The notes beneath the pieces were generated by a model that saw only the letters and a list, made by a program, of their open reading frames with translations, did no database searches and was not told where the DNA came from. Shown here in pieces: positions 54,804 to 63,941 of a stretch of 64,000 nt of DNA (position 1 is the first letter of the stretch; every line of letters starts with the position of its first letter). The position numbers and the translations under genes are program-made. The stretch is from Pseudoclavibacter sp. AY1H1 (GTDB lineage Bacteria; Actinomycetota; Actinomycetes; Actinomycetales; Microbacteriaceae), in the NCBI RefSeq assembly GCF_002931055.1, contig NZ_PSXX01000015.1, positions 30,997 to 94,996 on the forward strand, read 5' to 3'.

Positions 54804-54838
54804 GTTGCATATGTTGCAACGCGGTTGCAGTAACTGCA
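54804..54838. promoter_or_regulatory. Overlapping palindromes, candidate IclR operator
   Basis: TGCAAC-GCG-GTTGCA (54815-54829) and TGCAGT-A-ACTGCA (54826-54838) overlap, with a TTGCAT half-site at 54805. They are just upstream of the TctC-like start, fit IclR-type operators, and lie in the shared region with the siderophore operon. Confidence 0.6.
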
Positions 54839-54909
54839 CACATCGTATGAAACCCGAAAGCAGCACGCAAGTGGAAGCCGAAGATCGTCTCCAGAACTGG
54901 ACGCAGGGG

Positions 54910-54928
54910 TAAGGCAAGGCTTATCTTT
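54910..54928 (+). promoter_or_regulatory. DtxR/IdeR box on a leaderless promoter
   Basis: TAAGGCAAGGCTTATCTTT follows the DtxR consensus closely. TATCTT (54922-54927), a candidate -10, lies inside it and ends 6 nt before the GTG at 54934, so repression by iron-loaded DtxR would block the promoter and the message would lack a leader. Confidence 0.65.
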
Positions 54929-54933
54929 GCTCG

Positions 54934-55878
54934 GTGAGTGCTTCCACTGCTGTTCAGACCCGCCCCGCCTACCGGCCGTACTGCGCCGAGGTCAGAGCAG
55001 TGCAGCGCCTTGCTCCCGCATTCACCCGGGTGACCTTCACGTGCGACGACTTCGAGCACTTCGGCACGACCGGACTCGACCAGCGCATCAAGCTCATCCT
55101 CCCCATGGCGGACGGCACGACCAGCGACTTCGGGCAGCGCGACGCAGAGGTGCTCGACGCCGGCCTCTGGTACGAGCGCTGGCGGACGACCCCCACGGAA
55201 CGCCGCAGCCCCCTGCGCACCTACACGGTGCGCCGCGTCGACCCGGACGCTCGCGAGATCGACGTCGACTTCGTCGTGCACCACGGCGCGGGTCCGGCGG
55301 GCGCCTGGGCCGAGAACGCGAAGCCGGGCGACGACCTCGTCATCGTCGGCCCCGACCAGCGCAGCGAGCACTCGCACCTCGGCGCGGACTGGCATCCCGG
55401 CACCGCCAAGCGCCTCCTGCTCGCGGGTGACGAGACCGCGGTTCCCGCGATCGGCTCGATCCTCGAATCGCTCAGCGACCGGTGCGAGGTGGATGCGCTC
55501 CTCGAGGTGCCCACGAGCGCCGACATCATCCCCATCGACGTGCCCGCCAGCTTCCGCATCACCTGGCTGCCCCGCGACGGCGCCGCCCACGGCGCCCGGC
55601 TGACGCAAGCCCTGCAGCAGTGGTGCCTCGACTCCCCCGAGGCGCTCGCGCAGGCCGCGGCCCCCCGCCCGCAGCAGATCGCCGACATCGACGTCGACGT
55701 CGACCTCCTCTGGGACAGCCCAGAGGACGGCGAAGGCGAGTTCTACGCGTGGATGGCCGGCGAGGCCGCCACCATCAAGACCCTCCGCCGCCACCTGGTG
55801 ACCACCAACGGCGTCGACCGCAAGCGCGTCGCCTTCATGGGGTACTGGCGACTCGGCCAGTCCGAGCACCAGGAATGA
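54934..55878 (+). CDS. Siderophore-interacting (ferric reductase) protein
   Basis: 314 residues. FAD-binding RVTFTCDDFEHFGTTGLDQR, SPLRTYTVRRVD (RxYT-type flavin motif), WAENAKPGDDLVIVGPDQRS, and NAD(P)-binding LLLAGDETAVPAIGSILESL, EGEFYAWMAGEAATIKTLRR. This is the ViuB/SIP family, which reduces ferric siderophores to free iron in the cytoplasm. No ribosome site; the leaderless GTG fits the promoter. Overlaps the permease start by ATGA. Confidence 0.9.
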   Translation: MSASTAVQTRPAYRPYCAEVRAVQRLAPAFTRVTFTCDDFEHFGTTGLDQRIKLILPMADGTTSDFGQRDAEVLDAGLWYERWRTTPTERRSPLRTYTVRRVDPDAREIDVDFVVHHGAGPAGAWAENAKPGDDLVIVGPDQRSEHSHLGADWHPGTAKRLLLAGDETAVPAIGSILESLSDRCEVDALLEVPTSADIIPIDVPASFRITWLPRDGAAHGARLTQALQQWCLDSPEALAQAAAPRPQQIADIDVDVDLLWDSPEDGEGEFYAWMAGEAATIKTLRRHLVTTNGVDRKRVAFMGYWRLGQSEHQE

Positions 55879-56888
55879 TCGCGGGCGCACGCGCGCGCCG
55901 CGTCCGCCTCGTCGCCGTCGGGGCGGTCGCCCTGCTCCTGGTCGCCGTGATCGTGAGCCTCCTCGTGGGGGCCCGCACCGTCGCGCCATCCGTGGTCGTG
56001 GATGCCCTGCTCGCGCCGAACCCGGACCTGGCCGACCACACCGTGGTCAGGGACCAGCGCATCCCCCGCACCCTCATCGGCGTCCTGGCCGGCGCGGCGC
56101 TCGCCGTCGCCGGCACCCTCATGCAGGGGATCACGCGCAACCCCCTCGCCGACCCGGGGCTCCTCGGCATCAACGCGGGTGCCTCCGTCGCCGTGCTCGT
56201 CGCCATCACGTTCTTCAGCATCTCCGCACCCACCGGGTTCGTGTGGTTCGCCTTCGCTGGGGCTGCCGTCGCCGCAGTCGTCGTCGCCGTCATCGGCACG
56301 CGCGGCCCGGACGGCGACAATCCGGCGAAGCTCGCGCTCACGGGCGCCGCCGTCACCGCCGGCCTCACCGCCGTGACGACCCTCATCCTCACCACCTCCA
56401 TCGTGGCGCTCGACGTCTTCCGCTACTGGCAGGTCGGAGGCCTCACCTCGCGCGGCCTCGACACGGTCGCCGTCGTCGCGATCCCCCTGCTCATCGGCGG
56501 CATCATCGCCATCGCGAGCGCGCGCGGCCTCGACCTCATCGCCCTCGGCGCCGACACCGCGGCAGGCCTCGGCCAGAACGTGCCGCGCACGCGCGCGCTC
56601 GGCATCCTCGCGACCGTGCTGCTCTGCGGCGGGGCCACCTCGATCGCCGGGCCCATCGTCTTCATCGGGCTCCTCGTGCCGCACGCCCTGCGCGCGATGG
56701 TCGGCGACGACTACCGGCGGCTCCTCCTCATCGGCACGCCCCTCGGCGGCGCGGTGCTGCTCATCGCCGACATCGTCGGCCGCGTCATCGCGCCGCCGGG
56801 CGAGGTCCAGGCCGGTGTCGTGGTCGCCTTCGTCGGCGCCCCGGTGCTCATCGCGCTGGTCCTCCGCCGCAAGCAGGTGGCCCTGTGA
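55875..56888 (+). CDS. FecCD-type siderophore ABC permease
   Basis: 337 residues, about 9-10 helices. RIPRTLIGVLAGAALAVAGT with MQGITRNPLADPGLLGINAG is the FecCD signature; the coupling-loop segment LGADTAAGLGQNVPRTRALG and PIVFIGLLVPHALRAMVGDD follow. ATG overlaps the preceding stop; GTG of the next permease overlaps its own. Heterodimer partner of the next gene. Confidence 0.9.
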   Translation: MIAGARARRVRLVAVGAVALLLVAVIVSLLVGARTVAPSVVVDALLAPNPDLADHTVVRDQRIPRTLIGVLAGAALAVAGTLMQGITRNPLADPGLLGINAGASVAVLVAITFFSISAPTGFVWFAFAGAAVAAVVVAVIGTRGPDGDNPAKLALTGAAVTAGLTAVTTLILTTSIVALDVFRYWQVGGLTSRGLDTVAVVAIPLLIGGIIAIASARGLDLIALGADTAAGLGQNVPRTRALGILATVLLCGGATSIAGPIVFIGLLVPHALRAMVGDDYRRLLLIGTPLGGAVLLIADIVGRVIAPPGEVQAGVVVAFVGAPVLIALVLRRKQVAL

Positions 56889-57955
56889 CCGCCCGCGATG
56901 TCCTCCCGAAGAACACGGCAGCGCCCCTCCGCGGCTCCGAGTCGCCGCTCGAGGCGGTGCGAGCCCGCGTCAGACGGCGCCGCGGGTTCGTCGTCGGCGG
57001 CGTCACCGTGGCTCTGATCGCCGTCGTCCTCCTCGGCGTCACGACCGGCGACTACCCGCTCACCCTCGAGCAGCTCGCGCGCACCCTGCTCGGGGGCGGC
57101 GACCGCCTCGAGTCCTACGTGCTCTTCCAGGTGCGGCTCCCGCGCGTGCTCATGGGCGTTTTGGTCGGCGCCTGCCTCGGCGTCGCCGGCGCCCTCCTGC
57201 AGGGCGTGCTCCGAAACCCGCTCGCGAGCCCCGACCTCCTCGGCATCAGCGGCGGCAGCAGCGTCGCAGCCGTGTTCCTGCTCCTCATCTTCGGCGTCAC
57301 CGGGCCGATCCTCGCGGTCGCCGCCTTCGCCGGGGGGCTCGCGGTCGCCGCCATCCTGCTCCTCGCGGCAGGCAGGCGAGGCGAGGCCGGTTTCCGGCTC
57401 ATCCTCGCCGGCATCGGCATCTCGTTCCTCACCGTCGCCATCATGAACTACCTCATGGTCCGCAGCCAGGTCGAGCTCGCTCAGGCCGCGCTGCTCTGGG
57501 TCACGGGCTCCCTCGCCTCCACCGCGTGGTGGCACCTCACCGTCGTCGCCGTCGTCGCCGTCGCGCTCCTCCCCGCCGTGCTCATCTCCGCGCGCTGGCT
57601 GCCGATCACCCAGCTCGGCGCATCCACGGCCGCCGGGCTCGGCGTCACCACCAGCCGGGTGCGGATGATCGCCGTCGTCTCCGCCGTGCTGCTCACCGCC
57701 GTCACGTGCGCCTTCGCGGGGCCCATCTCGTTCATCGCGCTCTGCGCACCGGCCATCGCCAGGTCCCTGCTCGGCCACGGCTCCATCGGAGTCGGGACAA
57801 GCGCGATCACGGGGGCCGCTCTCCTCACGGGCGCCGACCTCGTCGCGCAGTTCGCGATCCCGGACACCTCACTGCCCGTCGGAGTCGTCACGGGGGCCGT
57901 CGGCGCCGTGTTCCTGCTCTGGCTCCTCGCCTCGACGAAAGGACGCCAGCTGTGA
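56885..57955 (+). CDS. FecCD-type siderophore ABC permease
   Basis: 356 residues. VRLPRVLMGVLVGACLGVAG, LLQGVLRNPLASPDLLGISG, TQLGASTAAGLGVTTSRVRM and GPISFIALCAPAIARSLLGH. Second membrane subunit; the N-terminal tail is Arg-rich. GTGA overlaps at both ends. Confidence 0.9.
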   Translation: MTARDVLPKNTAAPLRGSESPLEAVRARVRRRRGFVVGGVTVALIAVVLLGVTTGDYPLTLEQLARTLLGGGDRLESYVLFQVRLPRVLMGVLVGACLGVAGALLQGVLRNPLASPDLLGISGGSSVAAVFLLLIFGVTGPILAVAAFAGGLAVAAILLLAAGRRGEAGFRLILAGIGISFLTVAIMNYLMVRSQVELAQAALLWVTGSLASTAWWHLTVVAVVAVALLPAVLISARWLPITQLGASTAAGLGVTTSRVRMIAVVSAVLLTAVTCAFAGPISFIALCAPAIARSLLGHGSIGVGTSAITGAALLTGADLVAQFAIPDTSLPVGVVTGAVGAVFLLWLLASTKGRQL

Positions 57956-58818
57956 CCGGCGACCACCAAGCACCCGCAGCCTGGGTCGACCCCACCGCCG
58001 CAGCGCCAGCGGGGCCGCGCCTCTCCGCGCGCGGCCTCTCGGCCGGCTACCCCGGCCGCACCGTCATCGAAGGACTCGACCTCGACATCACCCCGGGCCG
58101 CATCACGATGATCATCGGCGCCAACGCCTGCGGTAAATCCACCCTCCTCGGCGTGCTCGCGCGCCTCACCTCGCCCCTCGCCGGCAGCGTGCAGCTCGAC
58201 GACGTCGACGCCGCCAGCATCCCCAGGCGCCGGTTCGCGCAGACCGTCGGGATGCTCCCCCAGCATCCGACCGCCCCCGACGGACTCACGGTCGCCGAGC
58301 TCGTCTCGAGAGGCCGGCACCCGCACCGCGGACTCTTCGACCGCTGGGGAACCGCCGACACGAAGCACGTCGACGAGGCCATGCGCCGCACCGGCGTCGC
58401 GGAGCTCGCCGATCGACCGGTCGGCGACCTGTCCGGCGGGCAGCGGCAGCGCGTCTGGATCGCCATGTCCCTGGCGCAGAACCCCAAGGTGCTCCTCCTC
58501 GACGAGCCCACGACGTTCCTCGACCTCAGCCACCAGCTCGAGGTCCTCGACCTGCTCGTGAGCCTCAACCGGCGCGAGGGCACCACCATCGTCGTCGTCC
58601 TGCACGAGCTGAACCTCGCGGCCCGCTACGCCGACGAGCTCATCGTGATGCGCGACGGTCGCATCGTCGCCAACGGCTCCCCCACCGAGGTGCTCACGAA
58701 GGAGGTCGTCGCCGACGCCTTCGCCCTCGACGCGCTTGTCATGCCGGACCCCCTCACCAGAACACCCCTCATCGTCCCCGTCCCGGGAGGCGCCCACACG
58801 GGCAGCGAGCCCGAGTAG
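57952..58818 (+). CDS. Siderophore ABC ATPase (FecE-like)
   Basis: 288 residues. Walker A GANACGKSTL, Q-loop MLPQHPTAPDG, signature DLSGGQRQRVWIAMSLAQ, Walker B VLLLDEPTTFLDLSHQLEVL and switch His in VVVLHELNLAARYADE. DLSHQLEVL after Walker B is typical of the iron-chelate group. GTG start. Confidence 0.92.
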   Translation: MTGDHQAPAAWVDPTAAAPAGPRLSARGLSAGYPGRTVIEGLDLDITPGRITMIIGANACGKSTLLGVLARLTSPLAGSVQLDDVDAASIPRRRFAQTVGMLPQHPTAPDGLTVAELVSRGRHPHRGLFDRWGTADTKHVDEAMRRTGVAELADRPVGDLSGGQRQRVWIAMSLAQNPKVLLLDEPTTFLDLSHQLEVLDLLVSLNRREGTTIVVVLHELNLAARYADELIVMRDGRIVANGSPTEVLTKEVVADAFALDALVMPDPLTRTPLIVPVPGGAHTGSEPE

Positions 58819-58868
58819 CCCCTCTCCACCCCCAGCTCTTCACGCATCCGCACGAAAGGAACCACCCC

Positions 58869-59897
58869 ATGAACCGCACCCTCCGACCGATCGCCGCCGC
58901 CGCGGTGGCGGTCACGGCGCTCGCACTCAGCGCCTGCGCCCCCGCCGCCACCGACACGAGCGACGCGGCCGCCGCACCGGGCGACGCCGCGAGCTTCCCC
59001 GTCACCTTCGAGCACATGTACGGCACCACCACGATCGAAGAGGCGCCGACCCGCGTCGCGACGTGGGGATGGGGCGTCACCGACGCGGTCCTCGCGCTCG
59101 ACATCGTCCCCGTCGCCATGGCCTCGATGGACTACGGCGGAGGCGAGGACCGCATCGCGCCGTGGGTCTCCGACAAGATCGAGGAGCTCGGCGGCGAAGC
59201 CCCCGTCATCCTCGACAACGCCACCTACGAGCTCTCCGTGGAGGCGCTGCTCGCCACCGACCCCGACGTGTTCATCGCGTCCTACTCCGGGCTCACGCAG
59301 GAGGAGTACGACGCCGTCACCGCGGCCGGCGTGCCCGTCGTCGCCCCCGAGGAAGCGATCTGGTCGACGCCGTGGCGTGACGTCATCACCGACACCGGCA
59401 AGGCCCTCGGCCTCGAGGCGGACGCCAACGAGATCCTCGCCGACCTCGACCAGCAGGTCGCCGATCAGGCCGCCGAGCACCCCGAGTTCGAAGGCACGAC
59501 GATCGCCTACGCGTCCGAGGATGTGGACACCTTCTACCTCCTCCTCGAGAACGACCCGCGCGTCGAGCTGCTCACCGACCTCGGCTTCACGAGCGCACCA
59601 TCCGTCGCGGAACTCGCAACCGGGGAGTCGACGTTCTCGACGACCGTCTCCAGCGAGAACCTCGACAAGATCGACGCGGACGTCGTCTTCACCCAGACCG
59701 AGACCGAGGAGCAGCTGCAGACGTTCCTGACCTCGGACCGCACGAAGCTCATCCCCGCCGTCTCCAAGGGCGCCGTCGCAGCGCTCGTGGGCGAGGAGAA
59801 CGGCGCGGCCATCTCGCCGACCGCCCTCTCCATCCCGTTCTTCCTCCCGATGCTCGTCGAGCAGCTCGCCACGGCGACCGCGGTCGCGAAGAGCTAG
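58869..59897 (+). CDS. Iron-siderophore substrate-binding lipoprotein
   Basis: 342 residues. Lipobox LALSACAPA (Cys about 23). FepB/FhuD-like fold: TFEHMYGTTTIEEAPTRVAT, WGWGVTDAVLALDIVPVAMA, LSVEALLATDPDVFIASYSG and the backbone-helix region LGLEADANEILADLDQQVAD. Binds a ferric siderophore outside the membrane. AAAGGA precedes ATG. Last gene of the operon, followed by a large hairpin. Confidence 0.9.
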   Translation: MNRTLRPIAAAAVAVTALALSACAPAATDTSDAAAAPGDAASFPVTFEHMYGTTTIEEAPTRVATWGWGVTDAVLALDIVPVAMASMDYGGGEDRIAPWVSDKIEELGGEAPVILDNATYELSVEALLATDPDVFIASYSGLTQEEYDAVTAAGVPVVAPEEAIWSTPWRDVITDTGKALGLEADANEILADLDQQVADQAAEHPEFEGTTIAYASEDVDTFYLLLENDPRVELLTDLGFTSAPSVAELATGESTFSTTVSSENLDKIDADVVFTQTETEEQLQTFLTSDRTKLIPAVSKGAVAALVGEENGAAISPTALSIPFFLPMLVEQLATATAVAKS

Positions 59898-59917
59898 CGA
59901 CGGGGGCCCACCCCCAC

Positions 59918-59990
59918 GCAGAACGCTGCCAGTCAGATGCGCCCTCTCGGAAGCCGAGGGGGCGCATCTGACTGGCAGCGGTGGTTCTGC
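59918..59990. terminator. Long hairpin between convergent genes
   Basis: About 26 bp of stem (CGCTGCCAGTCAGATGCGCC and its complement, with inner CTCGG/CCGAG) around an AAG-type loop, extended by outer GCAGAAC/GTTCTGC arms. Serves the siderophore operon and the convergent FAH gene. Confidence 0.75.
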
Positions 59991-60002
59991 CCGACCGAGC
60001 GC

Positions 60003-60773
60003 CTAGCGCGCGGTGACGGGGTTGGAGAGCGAGCCGATGCCCTCGATCGTGCAGGTGACCGTGTCGCCCTTCGCGAGCGGACCGACGCCCGCGGGCGTGC
60101 CCGTGAGGATGATGTCGCCCGGCAGCAGCGTGAACACGCTCGACGCGTACTCGACGAGCTTCGCGACCGACGTGATCATCTGCGAGAGGTCGCCCTCCTG
60201 GCGCAGCTCGCCGTTGACCTCAGCGGTGATGCGGCCCTTCGAGGGGTCGAAGTCGGTCTCGATGATCGGGCCGAGCGGGCAGAACGAGTCGAAGCCCTTC
60301 GCGCGAGCCCACTGGCCGTCGCTCTTCTGCAGGTCACGGGCCGTGACGTCGTTCGCGATCGTGTAGCCGAAGATGACCTGAGCCGCGTCGGCGGCCGGCA
60401 CGTTGCGGGCGACCTGGCCGATGACGACGGCGAGCTCCGCCTCGTGGTCGACGCGCTCCGACTGGGGCGGCAGCACGATCGGGTGGCGGGGGCCGATAAC
60501 CGAGGTGTTCGGCTTGAGGAACATCATGGGCACCTCGGCGGCCTCGTTGCCGAGCTCGTTCGCGTGCTCCGCGTAGTTGCGTCCGAAGCCGATCACCTTC
60601 GAGCGCGGCAGCACGGGCGACTGCAGCTGCACCTGGTCGATCGGGATGCGTTCGTCGAGCGTCTCGTAGCCGAGGTAGAGGGGGTCACCCGCCAGCTTGA
60701 CGTAGACCTTCTCCTCCTCGTCGAGGATGCCGAAAGTGAGCTGACCCTGGTATTCGAAGCGCGCGATCTTCAC
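60003..60773 (-). CDS. Fumarylacetoacetate hydrolase family protein
   Basis: 256 residues. KVIGFGRNYAEHANELGNEA, PMMFLKPNTSVIGP, VDHEAELAVVIGQVARNVPA (metal-binding Glu pair), DVTARDLQKSDGQWARAKGF, and LTGTPAGVGPLAKGDTVTCT. Members are Mg-dependent hydrolases, isomerases or decarboxylases of keto acids such as oxaloacetate or homoprotocatechuate products. GTG start 60773. Same strand as the APC permease upstream. Confidence 0.9.
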   Translation of the reverse strand: MKIARFEYQGQLTFGILDEEEKVYVKLAGDPLYLGYETLDERIPIDQVQLQSPVLPRSKVIGFGRNYAEHANELGNEAAEVPMMFLKPNTSVIGPRHPIVLPPQSERVDHEAELAVVIGQVARNVPAADAAQVIFGYTIANDVTARDLQKSDGQWARAKGFDSFCPLGPIIETDFDPSKGRITAEVNGELRQEGDLSQMITSVAKLVEYASSVFTLLPGDIILTGTPAGVGPLAKGDTVTCTIEGIGSLSNPVTAR

Positions 60774-60817
60774 CGTGCCAGCCTACAGCGGCGCGGCCGA
60801 GCCCGCGCCGAGCCGCT

Positions 60818-62419
60818 TCATTGCAGCGCCGGCGCAGGCTCCGCGTCGCCATCCGCGCCCGTCTTGATCGTCTCGCCGCGGAAGAACCCCGGGCTGCGGA
60901 CGTACTGCACGACCATGAGCACGACGCCGAGCAGGAGCACGCCGACCCCGAGCACGAATACGAGGCCGATGCCGTCCTGCGCGATGCCGTCGGCGTCGTA
61001 GCTCGTCGCGAAGACCGCGGAGCCCGAGCCGAACGACGGCGACAGCGACGCCCTGGCGGTCTCGAAGAAGAAGTAGAGCAGCGCGAGCCCGCCGAGCAGC
61101 GGGAAGAGGAACCGGAAGAACAGGTTCCGCGTCGAGGAGAACAGCGAGCGGCGGAAGTACCAGACGCATGCGAGCCCCGTGACGCCGTAGTAGAAGCACA
61201 CCATGAGGCCGAGCGCCGCGATGGTGTCCCAGAGGGCGTTCTCGGAGAGCAGCCGCAGCACGATGTAGAAGACGATCGCCGCGGCCGCCGAGGCGATGGT
61301 CGCCACCGACGGCGACTTGAAGCGGGGGCTCACGCTGGCGTACGACCTGGGCAGCGCCCCGTAATGCCCCATGGCGAGGAGCGTGCGAGAGGGCGACACC
61401 ATCGTCGACTGCAGCGAGGCCGCCGAGCTGAACATGACGGCGACCGTCATGAGCAGCGCGAACGGGCCCATGATCGGCTCCGCGAGGGAGGCGAGGATGC
61501 TCTCCTGATTGTCTGGGTTGCCGGCACCGAGGCCCTCCTCGCCGATACCCGCGTAGGCGAGGACCGCAAGCGTCATCAGCACGTAGATCGCGACCATGAC
61601 GAAGATCGTGAGCATGGAGGCACGGCCCGGGGTCTTCTCCGGATCCTTCGCCTCCTCGTTCATCGTGATGACCGTGTCCCAGCCCCAGAACAGGAAGATC
61701 GACAGCGAGACGCCGGCGGAGATCGCAGCGAGCGAGCCCACCTCGAACGGGTTGAACCACGACAGCTCGATGGGGGTCGCGTCGAACGCGGTGCCGTTCC
61801 CGACATGCACGAACGCCGCGATGATGAACCAGACGATGGCGATGAGCTGCACCACGACGAGGACGTACTGCACCTTCTTCGTCGACTCGACGCCGCGGTA
61901 GGAGATCCACGCGGCGAGGGCAGTGAAGATGACGGTCATCGGGATGTTGATCCACAGCACGCGCGTCAGGTCCGCGAGCTCCGGGTTCTGGAAGATCTGC
62001 GCCAGCATGATGAAGAAGAAGTCGACGGCGACGGCCGCGAGGTTCGAGAGGACGAGGACGGTCGCGGCGATGAGCCCCCATCCGCCCATCCACCCGATCC
62101 ACGGACCGAACGCGCGGGTCGCCCACGTGAACGAGGTGCCCGAGTCCGGCATGGCCGTGTTGAGCTCCCGGTAGCCGAACACGACAAGCAGCATCGGGAT
62201 GAACCCGACCAGCATGATGGCGGGCGTGTAGACGCCGACCTGCGCGATGGTGGGGCCGAGGCCGGACGTGACGGCGTAGGCGGGCGCGATGCAGGAGACG
62301 CCGATGACGGCCGCCCCGAGCACCCCGACCTTGCCGGCGGAGAGGCCCTTCGCGCTCAGTCCCCCACCATGCAGCTCCTCGTTGAGCTTCGCCGCCGCTG
62401 CGGTTTCCGATGTTGTCAT
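60818..62419 (-). CDS. APC family amino-acid permease
   Basis: 533 residues, 12-13 helices. VGVLGAAVIGVSCIAPAYAV with TSGLGPTIAQVG, NTAMPDSGTSFTWATRAFGP, WMGGWGLIAATVLVLSNLAA, and FLFWGWDTVITMNEEAKDPE identify the APC fold. ATG 62419 has no clear ribosome site; ATG 62437 (MGHHHQ) is possible. Amino acid or amine/proton transport expected; the FAH gene follows at 45 bp. Substrate unknown. Confidence 0.85.
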   Translation of the reverse strand: MTTSETAAAAKLNEELHGGGLSAKGLSAGKVGVLGAAVIGVSCIAPAYAVTSGLGPTIAQVGVYTPAIMLVGFIPMLLVVFGYRELNTAMPDSGTSFTWATRAFGPWIGWMGGWGLIAATVLVLSNLAAVAVDFFFIMLAQIFQNPELADLTRVLWINIPMTVIFTALAAWISYRGVESTKKVQYVLVVVQLIAIVWFIIAAFVHVGNGTAFDATPIELSWFNPFEVGSLAAISAGVSLSIFLFWGWDTVITMNEEAKDPEKTPGRASMLTIFVMVAIYVLMTLAVLAYAGIGEEGLGAGNPDNQESILASLAEPIMGPFALLMTVAVMFSSAASLQSTMVSPSRTLLAMGHYGALPRSYASVSPRFKSPSVATIASAAAAIVFYIVLRLLSENALWDTIAALGLMVCFYYGVTGLACVWYFRRSLFSSTRNLFFRFLFPLLGGLALLYFFFETARASLSPSFGSGSAVFATSYDADGIAQDGIGLVFVLGVGVLLLGVVLMVVQYVRSPGFFRGETIKTGADGDAEPAPALQ

Positions 62420-62618
62420 TTGGTGATGATGGCCCATCCCCGGAGAACCGTCAATGGGCCGAAACGGCCCGGAAATATTGCGTGAATCGACAGAACGGCC
62501 GGGGCCTCCGGGGCGGCGCTCGGTTTGCATTGCGCCGCGCCTCGCGAGACATTGGCAGTTGTCAGATATCGCCCCTCCCTTGACCGACGGCGGGCATCGA
62601 CCTCGAGCGAGAGGGACC

Positions 62619-63941
62619 ATGAAGAGGCCCACAGATCCGCATCCCGTGATCGAGACCCTGCTCAACGGCGGCGGCGACGACGAGCCGCAGCCCAGAACCC
62701 GGTCCTCCAGGCGGACACCGGCGGTTGGACCTCGCCGCCCGATCACCGGCAGCGGGCGCCACGTCTCGCGGCGCAGGCGCACGAACTCGAAGTTCGTGCG
62801 ACGCCGCCTCATGGTCGCCGCCGCGGCGGCCGTCTGCGTGACCATGGTCGCCGGCATCGGCTTCATCTCCGCGACCTACTTCCAGGTCGTGGGCAACCTC
62901 GCCGACAACGCCGTGGGTCGAGCGGACGGAACGGGCACCGAGATCTCCGGATGGGATGGCCCCGTTAACATCCTCATCATGGGCTCCGACTCCAGGGACG
63001 GGCAGTCGAGCGCCGACTACGGGGAGGCCAGCGGGGCGCGGTCCGACGTCATGATGCTGCTGCACGTGTCGGCCGATCGCGAGGACGCGACCCTCATCAG
63101 CATTCCCCGAGACACGATGCTGCCGACCCCGGAATGCACGACCCCGGACGGTGCCATCGTGCCAGCGCAGGAGGCCGCGCAGATCAACGGGGCGCTCGAG
63201 AACGGGCCGTTCTGCTCGCTCGACACGATCCGCGACTTCACCGGCCTGGACATCGACCACTTCATCGTCGTCGGCTTCGACGGCGTCATCGGCATCACGG
63301 AGGCCATCGGCGGCGTCGACGTGTGCGTCGAGAACGACATCGCCGACGACTACTCGGGGCTGTACATGACCGCGGGCACCCACAGCCTCCAGGGCGAGGC
63401 GGCCCTCGCCTTCCTGCGCACGCGGCACGGCTTCGCCGACGGGAGCGACCTGGGGCGCATCCAGGCGCAGCAGGCGTTCCTCGCCTCCCTCGCTCGGAAG
63501 GTCACGAGCGCCGGCACGCTCACGAACCCAGGGGCCCTCTACGGGCTCGCCGACTCCGCGTCGAAGGCCATGACCGTCGACGAGGCCCTCGCCCAGCCGA
63601 GCAGCCTCGTCGCGCTCGCGCAGACGCTCGCGAACGTCGACCTCGACCGCATCGTCATGCTGCAGCTGCCCGTCGCGCCCTATTGGGCGGACCCGAACCG
63701 AGTCGAGCCGATCACGGCGGAGACCGACGCCATCTTCGCGACCCTCCGCGCCGACCAGCCGCTGTCGTTCCAGGATGACCAGGCAGCGGATGCACCCGAC
63801 GGCGACAGCGAGCAGGAAGGCCCGGAACAGCCCGACGACGCGACGCGATCGGACGACGCGGCTGCCGCGCCCGGCGAGCCGCTGACCCTCTCCGACGACA
63901 TCGTCGGCCGGACGGCGGAGGACACCACCTGCGCGAGCTGA
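62619..63941 (+). CDS. LCP family cell-wall polymer ligase
   Basis: 440 residues. A basic cytoplasmic N-tail (about 1-62), one membrane helix (RLMVAAAAAVCVTMVAGIGF), then the LytR-CpsA-Psr domain: GPVNILIMGSDSRDGQSSAD, SDVMMLLHVSADREDATLIS, IPRDTMLP, INGALENGPFCSLDTIRDFT, and LAFLRTRHGFADGSDLGRIQ with conserved Arg/Asp residues. Acidic C-terminal tail. These enzymes move undecaprenyl-linked polymers onto peptidoglycan. ATG with GAGAGGG upstream. Confidence 0.9.
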   Translation: MKRPTDPHPVIETLLNGGGDDEPQPRTRSSRRTPAVGPRRPITGSGRHVSRRRRTNSKFVRRRLMVAAAAAVCVTMVAGIGFISATYFQVVGNLADNAVGRADGTGTEISGWDGPVNILIMGSDSRDGQSSADYGEASGARSDVMMLLHVSADREDATLISIPRDTMLPTPECTTPDGAIVPAQEAAQINGALENGPFCSLDTIRDFTGLDIDHFIVVGFDGVIGITEAIGGVDVCVENDIADDYSGLYMTAGTHSLQGEAALAFLRTRHGFADGSDLGRIQAQQAFLASLARKVTSAGTLTNPGALYGLADSASKAMTVDEALAQPSSLVALAQTLANVDLDRIVMLQLPVAPYWADPNRVEPITAETDAIFATLRADQPLSFQDDQAADAPDGDSEQEGPEQPDDATRSDDAAAAPGEPLTLSDDIVGRTAEDTTCAS

